NCBI RefSeq assembly: GCF_036785885.1
Contig: NC_092312.1
Coordinates: 10,310,001 to 10,374,000 of the forward strand
Length of the DNA: 64,000 nucleotides
Source of the DNA: Coffea arabica
Lineage: Eukaryota; Streptophyta; Magnoliopsida; Gentianales; Rubiaceae
Direction: 5' to 3'
Shown here: one piece after another, positions 1-10,804 of the stretch
Position numbering within the stretch: the stretch's first letter is position 1
Layout of the letters: each line of letters starts with the position of its first letter
The notes under the pieces: model-generated
Told to the model about the DNA's origin: nothing
What the model saw: the letters and a program-made list of their open reading frames with translations, nothing else
Database searches by the model: none
Made by a program: the position numbers and the translations under genes

Positions 1-3000
1 AAGGACACTCAAACTGGGAAAGATTGAGCAACTCAATGTACATGGGTAAATGGTGCAAGAAGTGTGCGATTTATATAAAGGTTATATATATATAGGTCCA
101 TTTCTCATGGGGACCTTATCCATCTTTATATTGGTGCAACGGTGGAAAAGTTTTGAAAAATCTCTTTCGGGACTTCATTTTCCGAAGGTTCTCAAGTCAT
201 TACTTTCAAACTAAAAGAATTTCCATCTGAAAAGAACAGTGATGCTATCTTATTTTGTTTTTATTACTTTTTTTAAAAAAAAATTTTACATGCAGTTACA
301 ACCGATCACACCAACATTTAGTGGCACCCATTTTAGCTCTAGAAGATTATACAGAAGAACATCCTCTTATGGGATGCATAAGACAAAAATTCAGGATATA
401 GCTATTAATTAGCCAAGCTTGGACGTTCCATTAATGTATTTGGACCGCCACAAACATGATGAGAATTGACAATTCCAGTACCTAATTAATAATGGGACTC
501 GAGATTTTCCTTCTGTAAGACATGTAAAATGGGGTACACCTGGTAAAAAAGAAAAAAAAATTTGTACAAAGATTATTTGAGAAGCTTAAATTGGAAGAAT
601 CCCACGGACAAGCGACTGATCATAGAAAAGTACTTTGACAGCATGCCGAAACTTTACTTGACAAGTAATTCTTTGGGCTCGAGGGGTATCCGCTTTATTG
701 TCTTTCCGTGACAAACGATTTTTGGGTCGATCGGATAGTGAGTATTATACCATATATGTCTACAATTCCAGCATCAGGGATCGGTGCCTCTTCCTATAGA
801 TCAAGTGTTCATAGCAAAATATTTTTGATCCTACATATATAGGAGATAATTAGTATGAAAGAATACTATAAAGGAAAGGCATCTAGGCATCATTGTGATG
901 TTAATAAAAAAAAAAAAGGGTACATGACTCCCGGACGTAACAATCTTGCTTTAGTGAACAAGACTTCTTTTCTCATTTTGGCCAATCGGGGGCAAATTCT
1001 ACCGTCCATCTTCAATGAGAAGTCTTACTTATTAAAAGGTCCTTTGCCTTTTTATACAAAACTTTGCACCTGATCTTCCGAGGCCTGCCTTTCATTCGAG
1101 TACAGCCATAAAGTGATTCATCTGATATTAAAGTAGATGTTTGCAAACTGTGATGGCCAGAAAGGTTTCTGATCCCCTTCAACAATTTGAATATATATGT
1201 CTTCAGTGTTGAGAGATGCCAATATTTGTGATTCATCCGTATCCATTGATCGATAACTCACAATCACGTACGATCCAAAACTGAGTTTTAAGTGTACAAA
1301 TTTTTGCCACTAAATTGATCAGTAGTTTGTACCATCATAAAACATGTCGTTACGTACGCTAAGATCTTTCTACAGGTGCAAACCTGCCTAACAAACTACA
1401 AAGAACATGCATATATCCCATAAGCATAACGATGAAGAAAATTTCATGAAACACCTTTGTATTTGTCTGTCCCCTTATTAATAATAAGGGGATTAAAAGA
1501 TAGGTAAAGACATACCTTACTGAATGCAATTGACATCGAATATATGTTAATAAATCAAATAGAATTGGTAGCAAACTAATGTTAGGCTAAATTTGAATGG
1601 TGATTCTATTTCTTGTGCATATATCAATTACGCATAAATGTCTTTGTCCAGAATTAAAGGAGGAGGTGAAAGATAGAAGAAATGCATAGCTAGACACAAT
1701 TTGTTTGTATGTTTTTGTAGGATTCCGATCCGAACTTTCATGAACACACAAGCTTTGGGGAGCTTCCAGAGTTGAAGAAGATCAGATTTCTGTCTGTTTC
1801 CTCTTTAATTAACAAGTGGTTTGCAACAATTTTCCGAAGGTGGACTGATAGGAAAGTTTGGGAAAAAGTGAAACGAGATAAAATGCTATCTAGCATGGAG
1901 GACCTCCTTTAAGAAGATGAGATGGACCACGAGTCTCCTGGAAATATTCTCTGACAGCCTTCAAGCTATACAAGGTAAATGCATGTGGCCATGTCTGTTG
2001 AAGCTATTCTCAGAACTGTGTAAAAAGCCACATGCCATCATCTGTAAAAGAGAAAAATCATTGTTTACCACCTATCGGGTGGCAGCAAATCTGTTGGTGC
2101 AATATTTTACCACCTATCGGCAGGCAAGTGATCGGCTGTCAAGCATCAGCGCCAACACAATCTAAAGATTGTCCCTCAACTGATTGGCCGATTCGATTGC
2201 TTGAACTTCTCATGCGTTATTTATCTAACATGATGAACAATGTCTTTCATCATCTCATTCAAATGCAATTGTTGATCTATAAATGGTTATGCTGCAAATT
2301 TTATTGACCCGCTATTTGGTTTCACACACACATCTGTTCTTGGTACAAAATCCACTAATTAATCTATTCGTCGTGACTCTTTGTTTATATTTCACGCCAG
2401 CTTGCTGAGTTCACAGCTTGATAACATTTTCAATTTGGTTACAATTCTTATTCAGTTAAATTAAGTAAATTTGAAGAACAGAACTTTGCCATATTATTTT
2501 TGTTAATAAAAGGGTTAACGAATCTCCACAAAATTTCTCTAATGAATGTGTAAACAAAAAATTACTAAAAAAAAATCCAAAAATCAAATGCAGAACAACA
2601 TGTTTATGGGCTCCTCTTAGGCCTTTCTGTTTGGGTCGATGGACAAATCCTGGGCCATCTTGGCGAAATCCATATTAGAAAAGGAGAAGAATCTGAAAAG
2701 TTCGGAAAATGAAGTCTCGCCCAATTACATGGGGCGATAGCCACACGCAAATGGATGGGCCAATGATTTCTCCCAAAGCCCAGATCTTTAACAAATCAAA
2801 CATCTTTGAATTGATTCATCTTTAACCTACCGCAATTTGCCCACAACAGTTATCCAAGAAAACAAAATATTTTTCTCATTGTTTCCGAGCTACTGCAAGC
2901 AACGTTCATTGCCTCAGTATCTGTTAAAACTTCGTGGAATTCAGCAAAGTTGCTGCTAGCCTCGTACAGTGGTTTGCATTGTTTGTTGTATTTCAACTTG

Positions 3001-3518
3001 ATCAATTTCAGCAGACAACCATAGCGGTCTACTATTTGTGCCTCTTTTAAATTGTGCAAGAGATGCATAATATGGTAATAACAATCCTTGATCTCCAAGA
3101 CGGCATCTCAAAATGGTAGACAAATAATGATCTTTCAAACGATTGTCCAAAGGGTGTCTCCTAGGCCCTGGATAACGCACCTTAATCACACTCGATTTAT
3201 CGTGTGAATGTATATTAATAATTATTCTTGTCTTCGTTTGTATTTATACACCTTTTCTAATTAACTTTATACACTCAAATCTTTGGGATATGGACCCGTG
3301 TCATTCACAATCTCCACCGAGGAAACAAAAGGGGCGCTAGCTAAAATTGACAATTGAGAACAATCCAAACCAAGTATACCAATTATATCCAAGAATTTCA
3401 AAGTTCCTTAATGCAGATTAAAATTATACAAATCAAGAAAACATGAGCTCTAGGAAAAGGGCACATTTATTGTAGTAATCTGTTGATAAAAGGAGAGAGT
3501 CATATAGGATAACTGAAA
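1..3518. other. Intergenic stretch without a recognisable gene
   Basis: Both strands were read for conserved motifs and none was found. A stretch open for about 60 codons on the plus strand follows a TTTTTGTAG acceptor-like site near 1720 and encodes a Lys/Arg/Trp-rich segment ending at a stop near 1912. Another open stretch lies on the minus strand at about 2850-3190. Neither resembles a family I know, and both may be decayed coding fragments. Confidence 0.5.
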
Positions 3519-5291
3519 TCAATCGGATCCCTTCAATTTCTTGGCAATGCCTGCGATGTATTTGCCCTGGTGGAAAGCAATTTGCAGCTCAAGCTCAGTA
3601 GGCTGTCTGGAGCCATCACCAGCAAAGGTTCCAGCGCCATAGGGACTGCCACCTTTGACCTTCTCCATCTCAAACATTCCAGCTCCAGCAGTGTAGCCAA
3701 TAGGAACAAAAATCATCCCATGATGCACAAGTTGGGTAATGGCTGTCAATCTGCAAATATTGTCTCAAGAATCAGTTGAATCATCTCTCATTCGCGTCCA
3801 ATGTCTGAAAAAAGATGCTCTAGAAGTCGAATTATTAATCCAGTTGGTACTTACGGGGTGGTCTCTTGGCCGCCTCCTTGGGATCCCGTCGAGAAGAACA
3901 TACCAGCAGGCTTGCCTGCCAGCTTCTGGGCTCCCCACAAGCTGCCTGTTGCATCCATAAATGCCTTAAATTGGGCAGCCATCATCCCGAATCTGGTGGG
4001 GAAGCCAAATATGAAAGCATCAGCCTCAGGGAGTTCATGTGGAGTAATTATAGGGACATCGCTCTTTTGGGGAGCACCCATCTTTCCAAGAATTTCCGCA
4101 GAAAGAGTTTCTGGCACCTGTTACACATTACAATAAAACTCACATCAGCGTGTCTGCCTAACGCTTTGAACTCTAGTTTGACCCAAATATGCTGAGAAAA
4201 ACCATTAAAAAAAAAAACAAAAACAGATGTGCAGTCTTGACATAATTTCTAATTTGACTTTGACAAAATTCTCAAAATTAATAGTCAAGTCCAAGAATCT
4301 AATGACAGTGTTCAGGTAGGACTATGCACAAACCTCTGAATTTCCCCTAATTGAGAATGTATACTTTGACAATATCAACAGAAGCATTTATTGATATCGT
4401 CTGTGTACGAAGGCTACCAAACAACTAACATTTAGTCCATATGTGTAATCTGCAGGAGCAAAATTTGTGCAAAAAGAAGTTGCATTAATTTGGACAATTC
4501 CAGTTACGTGTCAAGTACCTGCCACAGTTTTGCCTCCACCCCTTCCACACAATCAGCTCCCTTCTTGATCTCATGGGCAAGTTTCTCAACATGTCCATAG
4601 GTTGAGTAGTAACTGCAACAAAGAAGAAAACCTTTTATAGACCGAAATCTAATTCAAAGTGGAAAACTTCAGGCTTTTAGATTTAGAAAACACGAAGCAG
4701 CATGAATCAATCCAATTTTTTTATTGGTCTTTTGCTATTGCTTTCTACTAATCTAGGAACCCAGAAAACAGTCAGAGTGAAAGTCACCATCAACCAAAAT
4801 CTGCAGTTGTGGATTTACTGTAGAGATGATAAAATCAGAGAGTCAAATGCACTTGCAACTATAAAGCACATAACGAGATTATAATCCATGGACAACATTT
4901 CGTAACCTTTCCCACATATTAACATTCAAATCACAACAGCCAAACATATCAATGGACAAGAATAATTCTAAGATTCAGATGCGGTTCTTTATGTTCAGGG
5001 ATAGACCAAAGTGCAACAAAACAAAATAATTGCAGCAAATCAAAGTTGTATACAAACATATAGCAATGAGTTTCAAACCAAAAAAAGATGCATGATATGA
5101 TCAGGCCCACAAAACAAGATAAAGATAATATGAAATACTGAGATGAGAAAACTAGCCCCATCCCGTGATTCTTTTCATTTGAAATGGAAAAGACATCAAC
5201 ATAAAGGGACGACGACTGAAACAACCCTGATACATCCTAAAAGAATGTAACGAGTGAGAAAAGCGTACACAATGTAGACTTTGGTGGCCAT
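3519..5291 (-). CDS. FQR1: NAD(P)H:quinone oxidoreductase, FQR1/WrbA-like flavodoxin-fold protein
   Basis: The product is a 203-residue flavodoxin-like FMN protein of the plant FQR1/WrbA family. Members transfer two electrons from NAD(P)H to quinones at the cytosolic face of membranes and limit semiquinone formation. FQR1 is auxin-inducible in Arabidopsis (family knowledge). Four exons splice in frame with GT-AG borders: 5269-5291, 4519-4612, 3855-4117 and 3519-3750 (612 nt in total). The phosphate-binding loop is at residues 10-19 ([10 protein letters not shown]), followed by [10 protein letters not shown] (77-85 region) and [10 protein letters not shown] (115-124), the conserved flavin and active-site segments of WrbA proteins. 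The length matches the usual ~204 residues. The start is the first ATG after a TATA box, and the short 23-nt first exon follows the family pattern. No lesion is seen. The isoform (FQR1 or a paralogue) is inferred. Confidence 0.95.
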
Positions 5292-5407
5292 TGGATCAAG
5301 AAACTTTCAGTGGTTGAAGAGAAGGAAAGGCAGCTCTTTTGTTTTAAAGTATACTGGGAGATGGAAGAAACGTTGGAAGATTGCTTAAACAAAAGGGTGA
5401 ACCCCTG

Positions 5408-5416
5408 TATATATAG
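5408..5416 (-). promoter_or_regulatory. TATA box of the quinone reductase gene
   Basis: On the minus strand this reads CTATATATA, about 117 bp before the FQR1-like ATG. That would place transcription start near 5380 and leave a 5' leader of about 90 nt. It is the only clear TATA motif close upstream. The position of transcription start is inferred. Confidence 0.55.
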
Positions 5417-5711
5417 CGGGGAACGAGTTGACCTTTCAATTCGTCTTTCTTTTTTCTTTTCACTTTTTTAGGTGAGAGATAATTAATTTGTTTGTTACAA
5501 CAATACAACTGAATCGCCTCAGAGCTGTCTCAGATTAATTTGATCTGTCGTTTTTTGAATTATTATTTGTCTCTGTTAATAATTAATGGAGTCTTCGCTT
5601 TATTTCTTTTCCTTTTTTTCTGATAGAAGCAAAATATGGTGGAATCTGTTGCCTTAAAGAAGTTTAAAATTTATGTCCCATCATATTAGTTGTTGGTGAA
5701 CATTTTCTCTT

Positions 5712-5913
5712 TTTTTTTTTTTTTTTTGTCGACACAGAGGTGTCCGGGTCAATCCTTACGGGTCCGACTAATCCCCTGCGGCCAAGGGCCGGCGCTCTAA
5801 CCCGACCCGAACGCGATAAGTGCGCGGAGGAACCTAGCGGAGCGGAGACTTGAACTTGAGATCTTAAGGATCACCGGTGAAAGGCGCTACCGCTGAACCA
5901 TTCATGCGAGGCC
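5712..5913 (-). repeat. tRNA-derived SINE with poly(A) tail
   Basis: Read on the minus strand, the element starts GGCCTCGCATGAATGG and carries a pol III A box (TGGTTCAGCGG, near 5890-5900). About 40 nt on there is a B box (AGTTCAAGTCT, near 5845). It ends in an uninterrupted A-run (T-run on plus, from 5712). The copy is bracketed by a perfect 14-bp target duplication, GAACATTTTCTCTT, at 5698-5711 and 5914-5927. Box order, A-tail and target duplication together define a retroposed tRNA-type SINE. The perfect duplication suggests a fairly recent insertion. The family name is not known to me. Confidence 0.9.
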
Positions 5914-6239
5914 GAACATTTTCTCTTATCAATACTATTGGAAACTTGTGCAGTTAATACAATATCTTCCTTCCTGGACTAAGGGCTCCATTGGTTGTCA
6001 GTAAAAACTGTTTTGAATGATCTAATATTTTTTGAATAAAATGTAATTTTATGTAAATTATTTATAAAACTTAACAATAGAAACACAATTATTATATATG
6101 AGATCCACATAAACAGTAACAAAATATCGCACCTATGTTGTAAGAATCTTCAAGAAATTTATAAAGAGTTGCAAAACGTTTAAAAAATGTTACACTATCC
6201 AACTTCCTTCCTTATTCTTCTTTACATTTCCTTTCATAT

Positions 6240-6470
6240 TAGTTTTTTTTAACTATCTTTTTTTTTAACCTTCCCTACTTCCCCTATTTCCTTTCTATCC
6301 CAAACTTACCGGTCAGAATTTGAACCCTAATCTACAAGGTGGGAGTTTAACTCTTTAGCCACTAGCCCTTTACCATCCTATCACAAAGTAACTTGCCCAT
6401 TAGAATTTGAACCCTAATCTACTAAGTGGGAGTTTAACTCCTTGGCCACTAGCCCTTAACTACTAGTGGT
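6240..6470 (-). repeat. SINE-like sequence with two tandem tRNA-like heads
   Basis: Two similar ~65-bp blocks start 87 bp apart (from 6315 and from 6402). On the minus strand each reads GGGCTAGTGGC...AAACTCCCAC...TTAGGGTTCAAATTCT. These contain an A-box-like TGGCTAAAGAG or TGGCCAAGGAG and a B box GGTTCAAATTC. A purine-rich tract on the minus strand follows down to about 6240. This suggests a SINE whose head was duplicated, or two truncated copies. No target duplication was found. Confidence 0.5.
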
Positions 6471-7604
6471 TCCATGTCATATCAGTTGTTGGTAGACATT
6501 TTACTAAAACAAATTTTGGCAACTTAAGTAATTGACAAGATATTCTCCTTAAGCTTCTTTATTTTCCTGATATTGCAAGGATATTGGTTGGACCTAAAAA
6601 GTTTTTTAGATACGAATCTACCAATTAATGGAAAAAAAATCAACAGTTGCGTATCTCTCGGACGGGACTGCAATGAATTGTAGATCGTAACACTAGCGCT
6701 AAATGGGTCAACAAAACTTGCCCAATATGTGCACTAAAGGCTTGCGTAGATGACAAGAATTTTTTTTTTTTTTAGTAAAAAAAATTGGATGAGTTCGATT
6801 TTGATTATCATATCAGGGATCAGAATATGCTCTTAAAGCCATAGGTTATTTTAAAGATGTTCTTATAGACAACACGATTTTTTTTTTTTTTTGAAAAAAC
6901 AATTCGTTCTTATCAATTGAACCAACTTGTATTGGAATGCATAATGACACGTTCATTTTCAATCAGATGGATCCTAGTGGATCCTAAGTATCCTGCCCAA
7001 AAAAAAAAAAAAGAGATATAGTAGAGTAATTTCGGGTCTATCCCAAGCACAAATATTCATTGTTACCGTCGGTTCATTGATGGAGCTGCTTGGACCATTT
7101 CCGTCATTTTCCATAATAATTAAATAAACCAATGGTTGATGTCACGCTTCTCATCATTACCTCGTAATCTTTGTTTATACTATCTGCAAAATCATCTGGA
7201 CGGCTCAGTTGTATATCAATGGCTAGCTTGCATTTTAGGAAGAACTCGAAGAAGGTGCAGCTGGGAACAAAGAATAAGAAAAAGTAAAAGTAGCAGTTCT
7301 AAGTAACTTTCGTGATGGCTGTTGGTTTTTGTTTCGAGAGCCTATCTTGGATTGGTCCACTACAGTTCCGCCATCAATATTCTAGACTACATCATTGACT
7401 TGACCACATTATCTTCATGGCTTCTGCGCTAGAAAAGATGACAGTCCCTGAATTTTTTTTCCTTCTTTTTATTATTTTTTTTATTTTGTTTGTTAGGTCT
7501 TTTTTCTTAAAACCACGCTCATGGGGAATGCATGGGGAACAGCAAAAGGCTTTAAAAAATTGCCTAGTGATGAATCTCAGCACGACACAATCTGATTTTA
7601 TATA

Positions 7605-7951
7605 CTCCCTCCATTTTTTTATAACTAACGTTTAAGGTTTTGCACACCAATTAAGAAAAGTTTTTCATTGTTTAAATCTATACACTACTTTCCTTTTGTA
7701 CCCTCATTAATTGTCCAATTCACTCATGTTTTCTCTCACTATAGTATTAAATGGTACTGTTTTACTAGGTCAAAAGCAAATAGAGAAGTAATAATTATTA
7801 GGAATAGTAATAAAGAGCCTGTATTGGTAAAGAGAGATAAAAGGGTAAAATTGTGAAAAAATAATTAATGCTGCATGGGGATAATACAACGACAGATAAA
7901 AGTACTTAAGAGCAAATTTCTTAAACGTCAGATATAAAAAAAGGGAGGGAG
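7605..7951. mobile_element. Stowaway-type MITE, copy 1
   Basis: The terminal inverted repeats begin CTCCCTCCATTTTTTTAT and end ATAAAAAAAGGGAGGGAG, inside a TA target duplication (7603-7604 and 7952-7953). CTCCCTCC ends and TA targets mark Stowaway/Tc1-mariner MITEs. At 347 bp it has no coding capacity. A copy of nearly the same sequence in the same orientation lies at 8322-8671. Confidence 0.9.
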
Positions 7952-8321
7952 TATATATATATATATATATCTTCTCCCTCGCCAAACAACAATTCCATTA
8001 ACATGTTTAGGTTTCTATCTTCTGTCAGACAGATTTGCATAGTTTTGCATGCATGAACCTGTGATTAATTTGCTCCATCTTAATAATACTTCTTGTCTCG
8101 TAGCTCGTAATCAACAACACTAATACTCCAAAGCGTGAGGCAAAAAATTGTTGAGATTCTAGCAATTAGATGAAGTCATGAAGCTGGATAAAGTTGCAAA
8201 TTACTAACATCTTTTGTGACAAATCCAAATACATGTTCGCTACATAAAGCTTACGGGTCCGGAAATTTAAATGAAAGTAAAAGGAAAACGCCTTATATTC
8301 CTTGAATTGGCAACAATAATA

Positions 8322-8671
8322 CTCCCTCCCTTTTTTTATAACTGACACGTTTAAAGTTTTGCACACCAATTAAGAAAAGTTTTTCATTGTTTAAATCTAT
8401 ACACTACTTTCCTTTTGTACCCTCATTAATTGTCCAATTCACTCATATTTTCTCTCACTAGAGTATTAAATGGTGCTGTTTTACTAGGCCAAAAGCAAAG
8501 AGAGAAGTAATAATTACTAGGAGTAGTAATTAAGAGCCCTGTATTGGTAAAGAGAGATAAAAGGGTAAAATTGTGAAAAAATAATTAATGCTGCATGGGG
8601 ATAATACAACGACAGATAAAAGTACTTAAGAGCAAATTTCTTAAACGTCAGTTATAAAAAAAAGGAGGGAG
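8322..8671. mobile_element. Stowaway-type MITE, copy 2
   Basis: This is a 350-bp copy of the 7605-7951 element in the same orientation, with a TA target duplication (8320-8321 and 8672-8673). It shares the ends and nearly all of the interior. The flanks differ, so this looks like two insertions rather than a segmental duplication. Confidence 0.9.
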
Positions 8672-9456
8672 TAATTGAAACAATACTACTAATGTGCAGA
8701 ATTAGATTATTCACCATGCAAGCATCATATTCCATGAACAACTGATCCCAAAAGTTGCAAATTATATAAAGTCGCATATAAAATGGTTACTAATTAATGC
8801 AACGAGCTTAGGAAATAATAATAGCTTTTAAGCAAGATCTCGAGTTTAATCCTGTAAAAAGGAGACACAAATACCGAGCGAAATTGCCCTCCTTATGAGG
8901 TCTAACGAACAACGGAGAATTCTACACCCCAAAAAAAAAAAAAGAAGAGTACATGAATGGCTGCGGAGTTGGAATCCAGCTCTTGTTAATTTCCTCGAAT
9001 CTAAATCGTAATATAATCGTCACGCCCTCGTCATTATTAAAATAAAGGCCCTCCTCTTTTTTTTTTTTTTTTTGAGGTCATTATTAACAAAAGCTTACAC
9101 CATCGATTTCTTCCCAACGCCGTCAATCCATAGAAGTTCTGAGATGATAGAAGTAAGTGAGCTGGCAGACGAACTGTGGAATGGTGGAAATAATTGACCA
9201 GGCAATAGGCGGCCGGATGGCGAATCTTTTCATTTGCTAAACACTATCTATCTGCTTTGCTTTTATTTTCGACGCCTAATAATAATAGCTTTGTTTGGAT
9301 TGGCTTTTATTTCTCAAAATTTATTTGCTTACATCATCATTACAATTTTCAATACACTTTTTTACCTTCCCAATTACCTTTTTATCTCACATACATCACA
9401 TCACAAAAAGTGCTACAGTAAAAATATCTCTAATAATTCACAATCCAAACAATAGA

Positions 9457-10116
9457 GGGATAATTCTATAAACCTCCCCTAAGGTTTCTGATCTAATAAT
9501 TGCAACTATTCTTTTGAAATTGAAAAATTACACTTACCTCCATTGGTATTATGAAAAGACTACAATAACTTTGACAACTCTACAAATTCTAAATAAAATT
9601 GGGTATAAAGGCAAAAAAAAAAAAAAAACCTCATCTTGTAAATATTTCTTTATCCAATAGCTCTAACCTTATCTCACCCGATACATTAAATATTCAATTC
9701 TTAGGTGATTTTGAATAAACTCCTTGCTTAGTTTTATAAATAGCCGACTAGTAGGGATGCATTTGTTGAAAACGGTTTTTTCACAACTTACACTGCAAAA
9801 GCAAAAAAGGAAGTCCAAATGTTAAAAAAATGATACCTTGAAACATGGCCTAAATTTTTCTACAAAAAACTACCTTAAAATTTTGTACTTAATAAGTAAT
9901 GCTGGTGTTTGATTTCTTTTGTCATTTCATTTATTTTGTAAATCAAATAGGGGGCAATATAGGATATTTATTAAAACTTTTTGTGCTTACGTCACCATTT
10001 TTTACCAAAACATACTTTCTAAAAGAGGTTTCTATAATTTTTTAAATTACAAGGGAAGTGGTTGCAATCGTTAGAAAATCGTTATAAACCTTAGAGAAGG
10101 TTTTTGAAATTATTCC
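9457..10116. mobile_element. Mutator-like non-autonomous element, copy A
   Basis: The left end reads GGGATAATTCTATAAACCTC and the right end, reverse-complemented, GGAATAATTTCAAAAACCTT. The imperfect inverted ends are at least ~80 bp long and match those of the elements at 21720-22148 and 37057-38063. The flanking 9-mers match at only about six positions, so this is probably an old copy. The interior is AT-rich and non-coding. Confidence 0.6.
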
Positions 10117-10296
10117 ATATATAAATAATCACAAAAAATAACAGTATAATTTAAGTCTATGATTAGTGTCCCCTCGGTCCGTACTCTACAAACTAGGAAC
10201 TTTCATAATTATAATCTTCTTGGGATTCAAAATTAAACTCCTCGTATCCGAAGAATATGTTTACGAGGCTACCAAAGTCGTTGGAACGCTAGGAGG

Positions 10297-10417
10297 TGCT
10301 TTGCTTGACTTTGCACTGGTTCAAATCCAGTGCATCAAGAACTATAAACCTCTGGGGATGCTTTACTTGACTTTGCATTGGCTCAAATATATCCAGTGCA
10401 TCAAGAACTATATACCT
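10297..10417 (+). repeat. Tandem duplication (62-bp period) carrying a tRNA T-arm-like hairpin
   Basis: Two units begin at 10297 and 10359 and share TTGACTTTGCA...CCAGTGCATCAAGAACTATA. Unit 1 contains GCACTGG-TTCAAAT-CCAGTGC, a seven-pair stem with a TTCAAAT loop, identical in form to a tRNA T-arm. The rest of a tRNA cloverleaf was not found upstream. The second unit has a longer, altered loop. Confidence 0.6.
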
Positions 10418-10769
10418 TTCTTTATTTTTCTTTTTTACTGGTTTTCTATATTTTATCAGCCGAAAAAGTTTAGTTAGAATAAAGTTGCCGGCTTTATGGA
10501 ATCTTTCATGTATAAAATATTAGTTCACGAAACAAGAAACATTTGCTTGATCTTGAAGCTGCCGTCTGTGAAATGGTCTGGTCAGCATAATCAAATCTGA
10601 TCGGCATATTATGTGAGAGAAGTGTTCAAATAAATTTTCCAATCAGACTTCAATGTATCTAATCAGCAGATGTAATGCCAAGCCAAGTTATAAAGTCAGT
10701 GATTAGACAAGCAATACGACATAATTACGAATGGCAAGCAACTGGCTTGCCAGAGCTACTAATTCACAT

Positions 10770-10804
<35 letters not shown>

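Noticed and set aside
2850-3189. Overlapping minus-strand open frames, possible retro-pseudogene
   Set aside because: No motif recognised in either frame; length is within chance for this base composition.
5698-5913. Functional tRNA gene at the SINE head
   Set aside because: A and B boxes are present, but the sequence continues into a SINE body and A-tail with a target duplication, and a full cloverleaf does not form.
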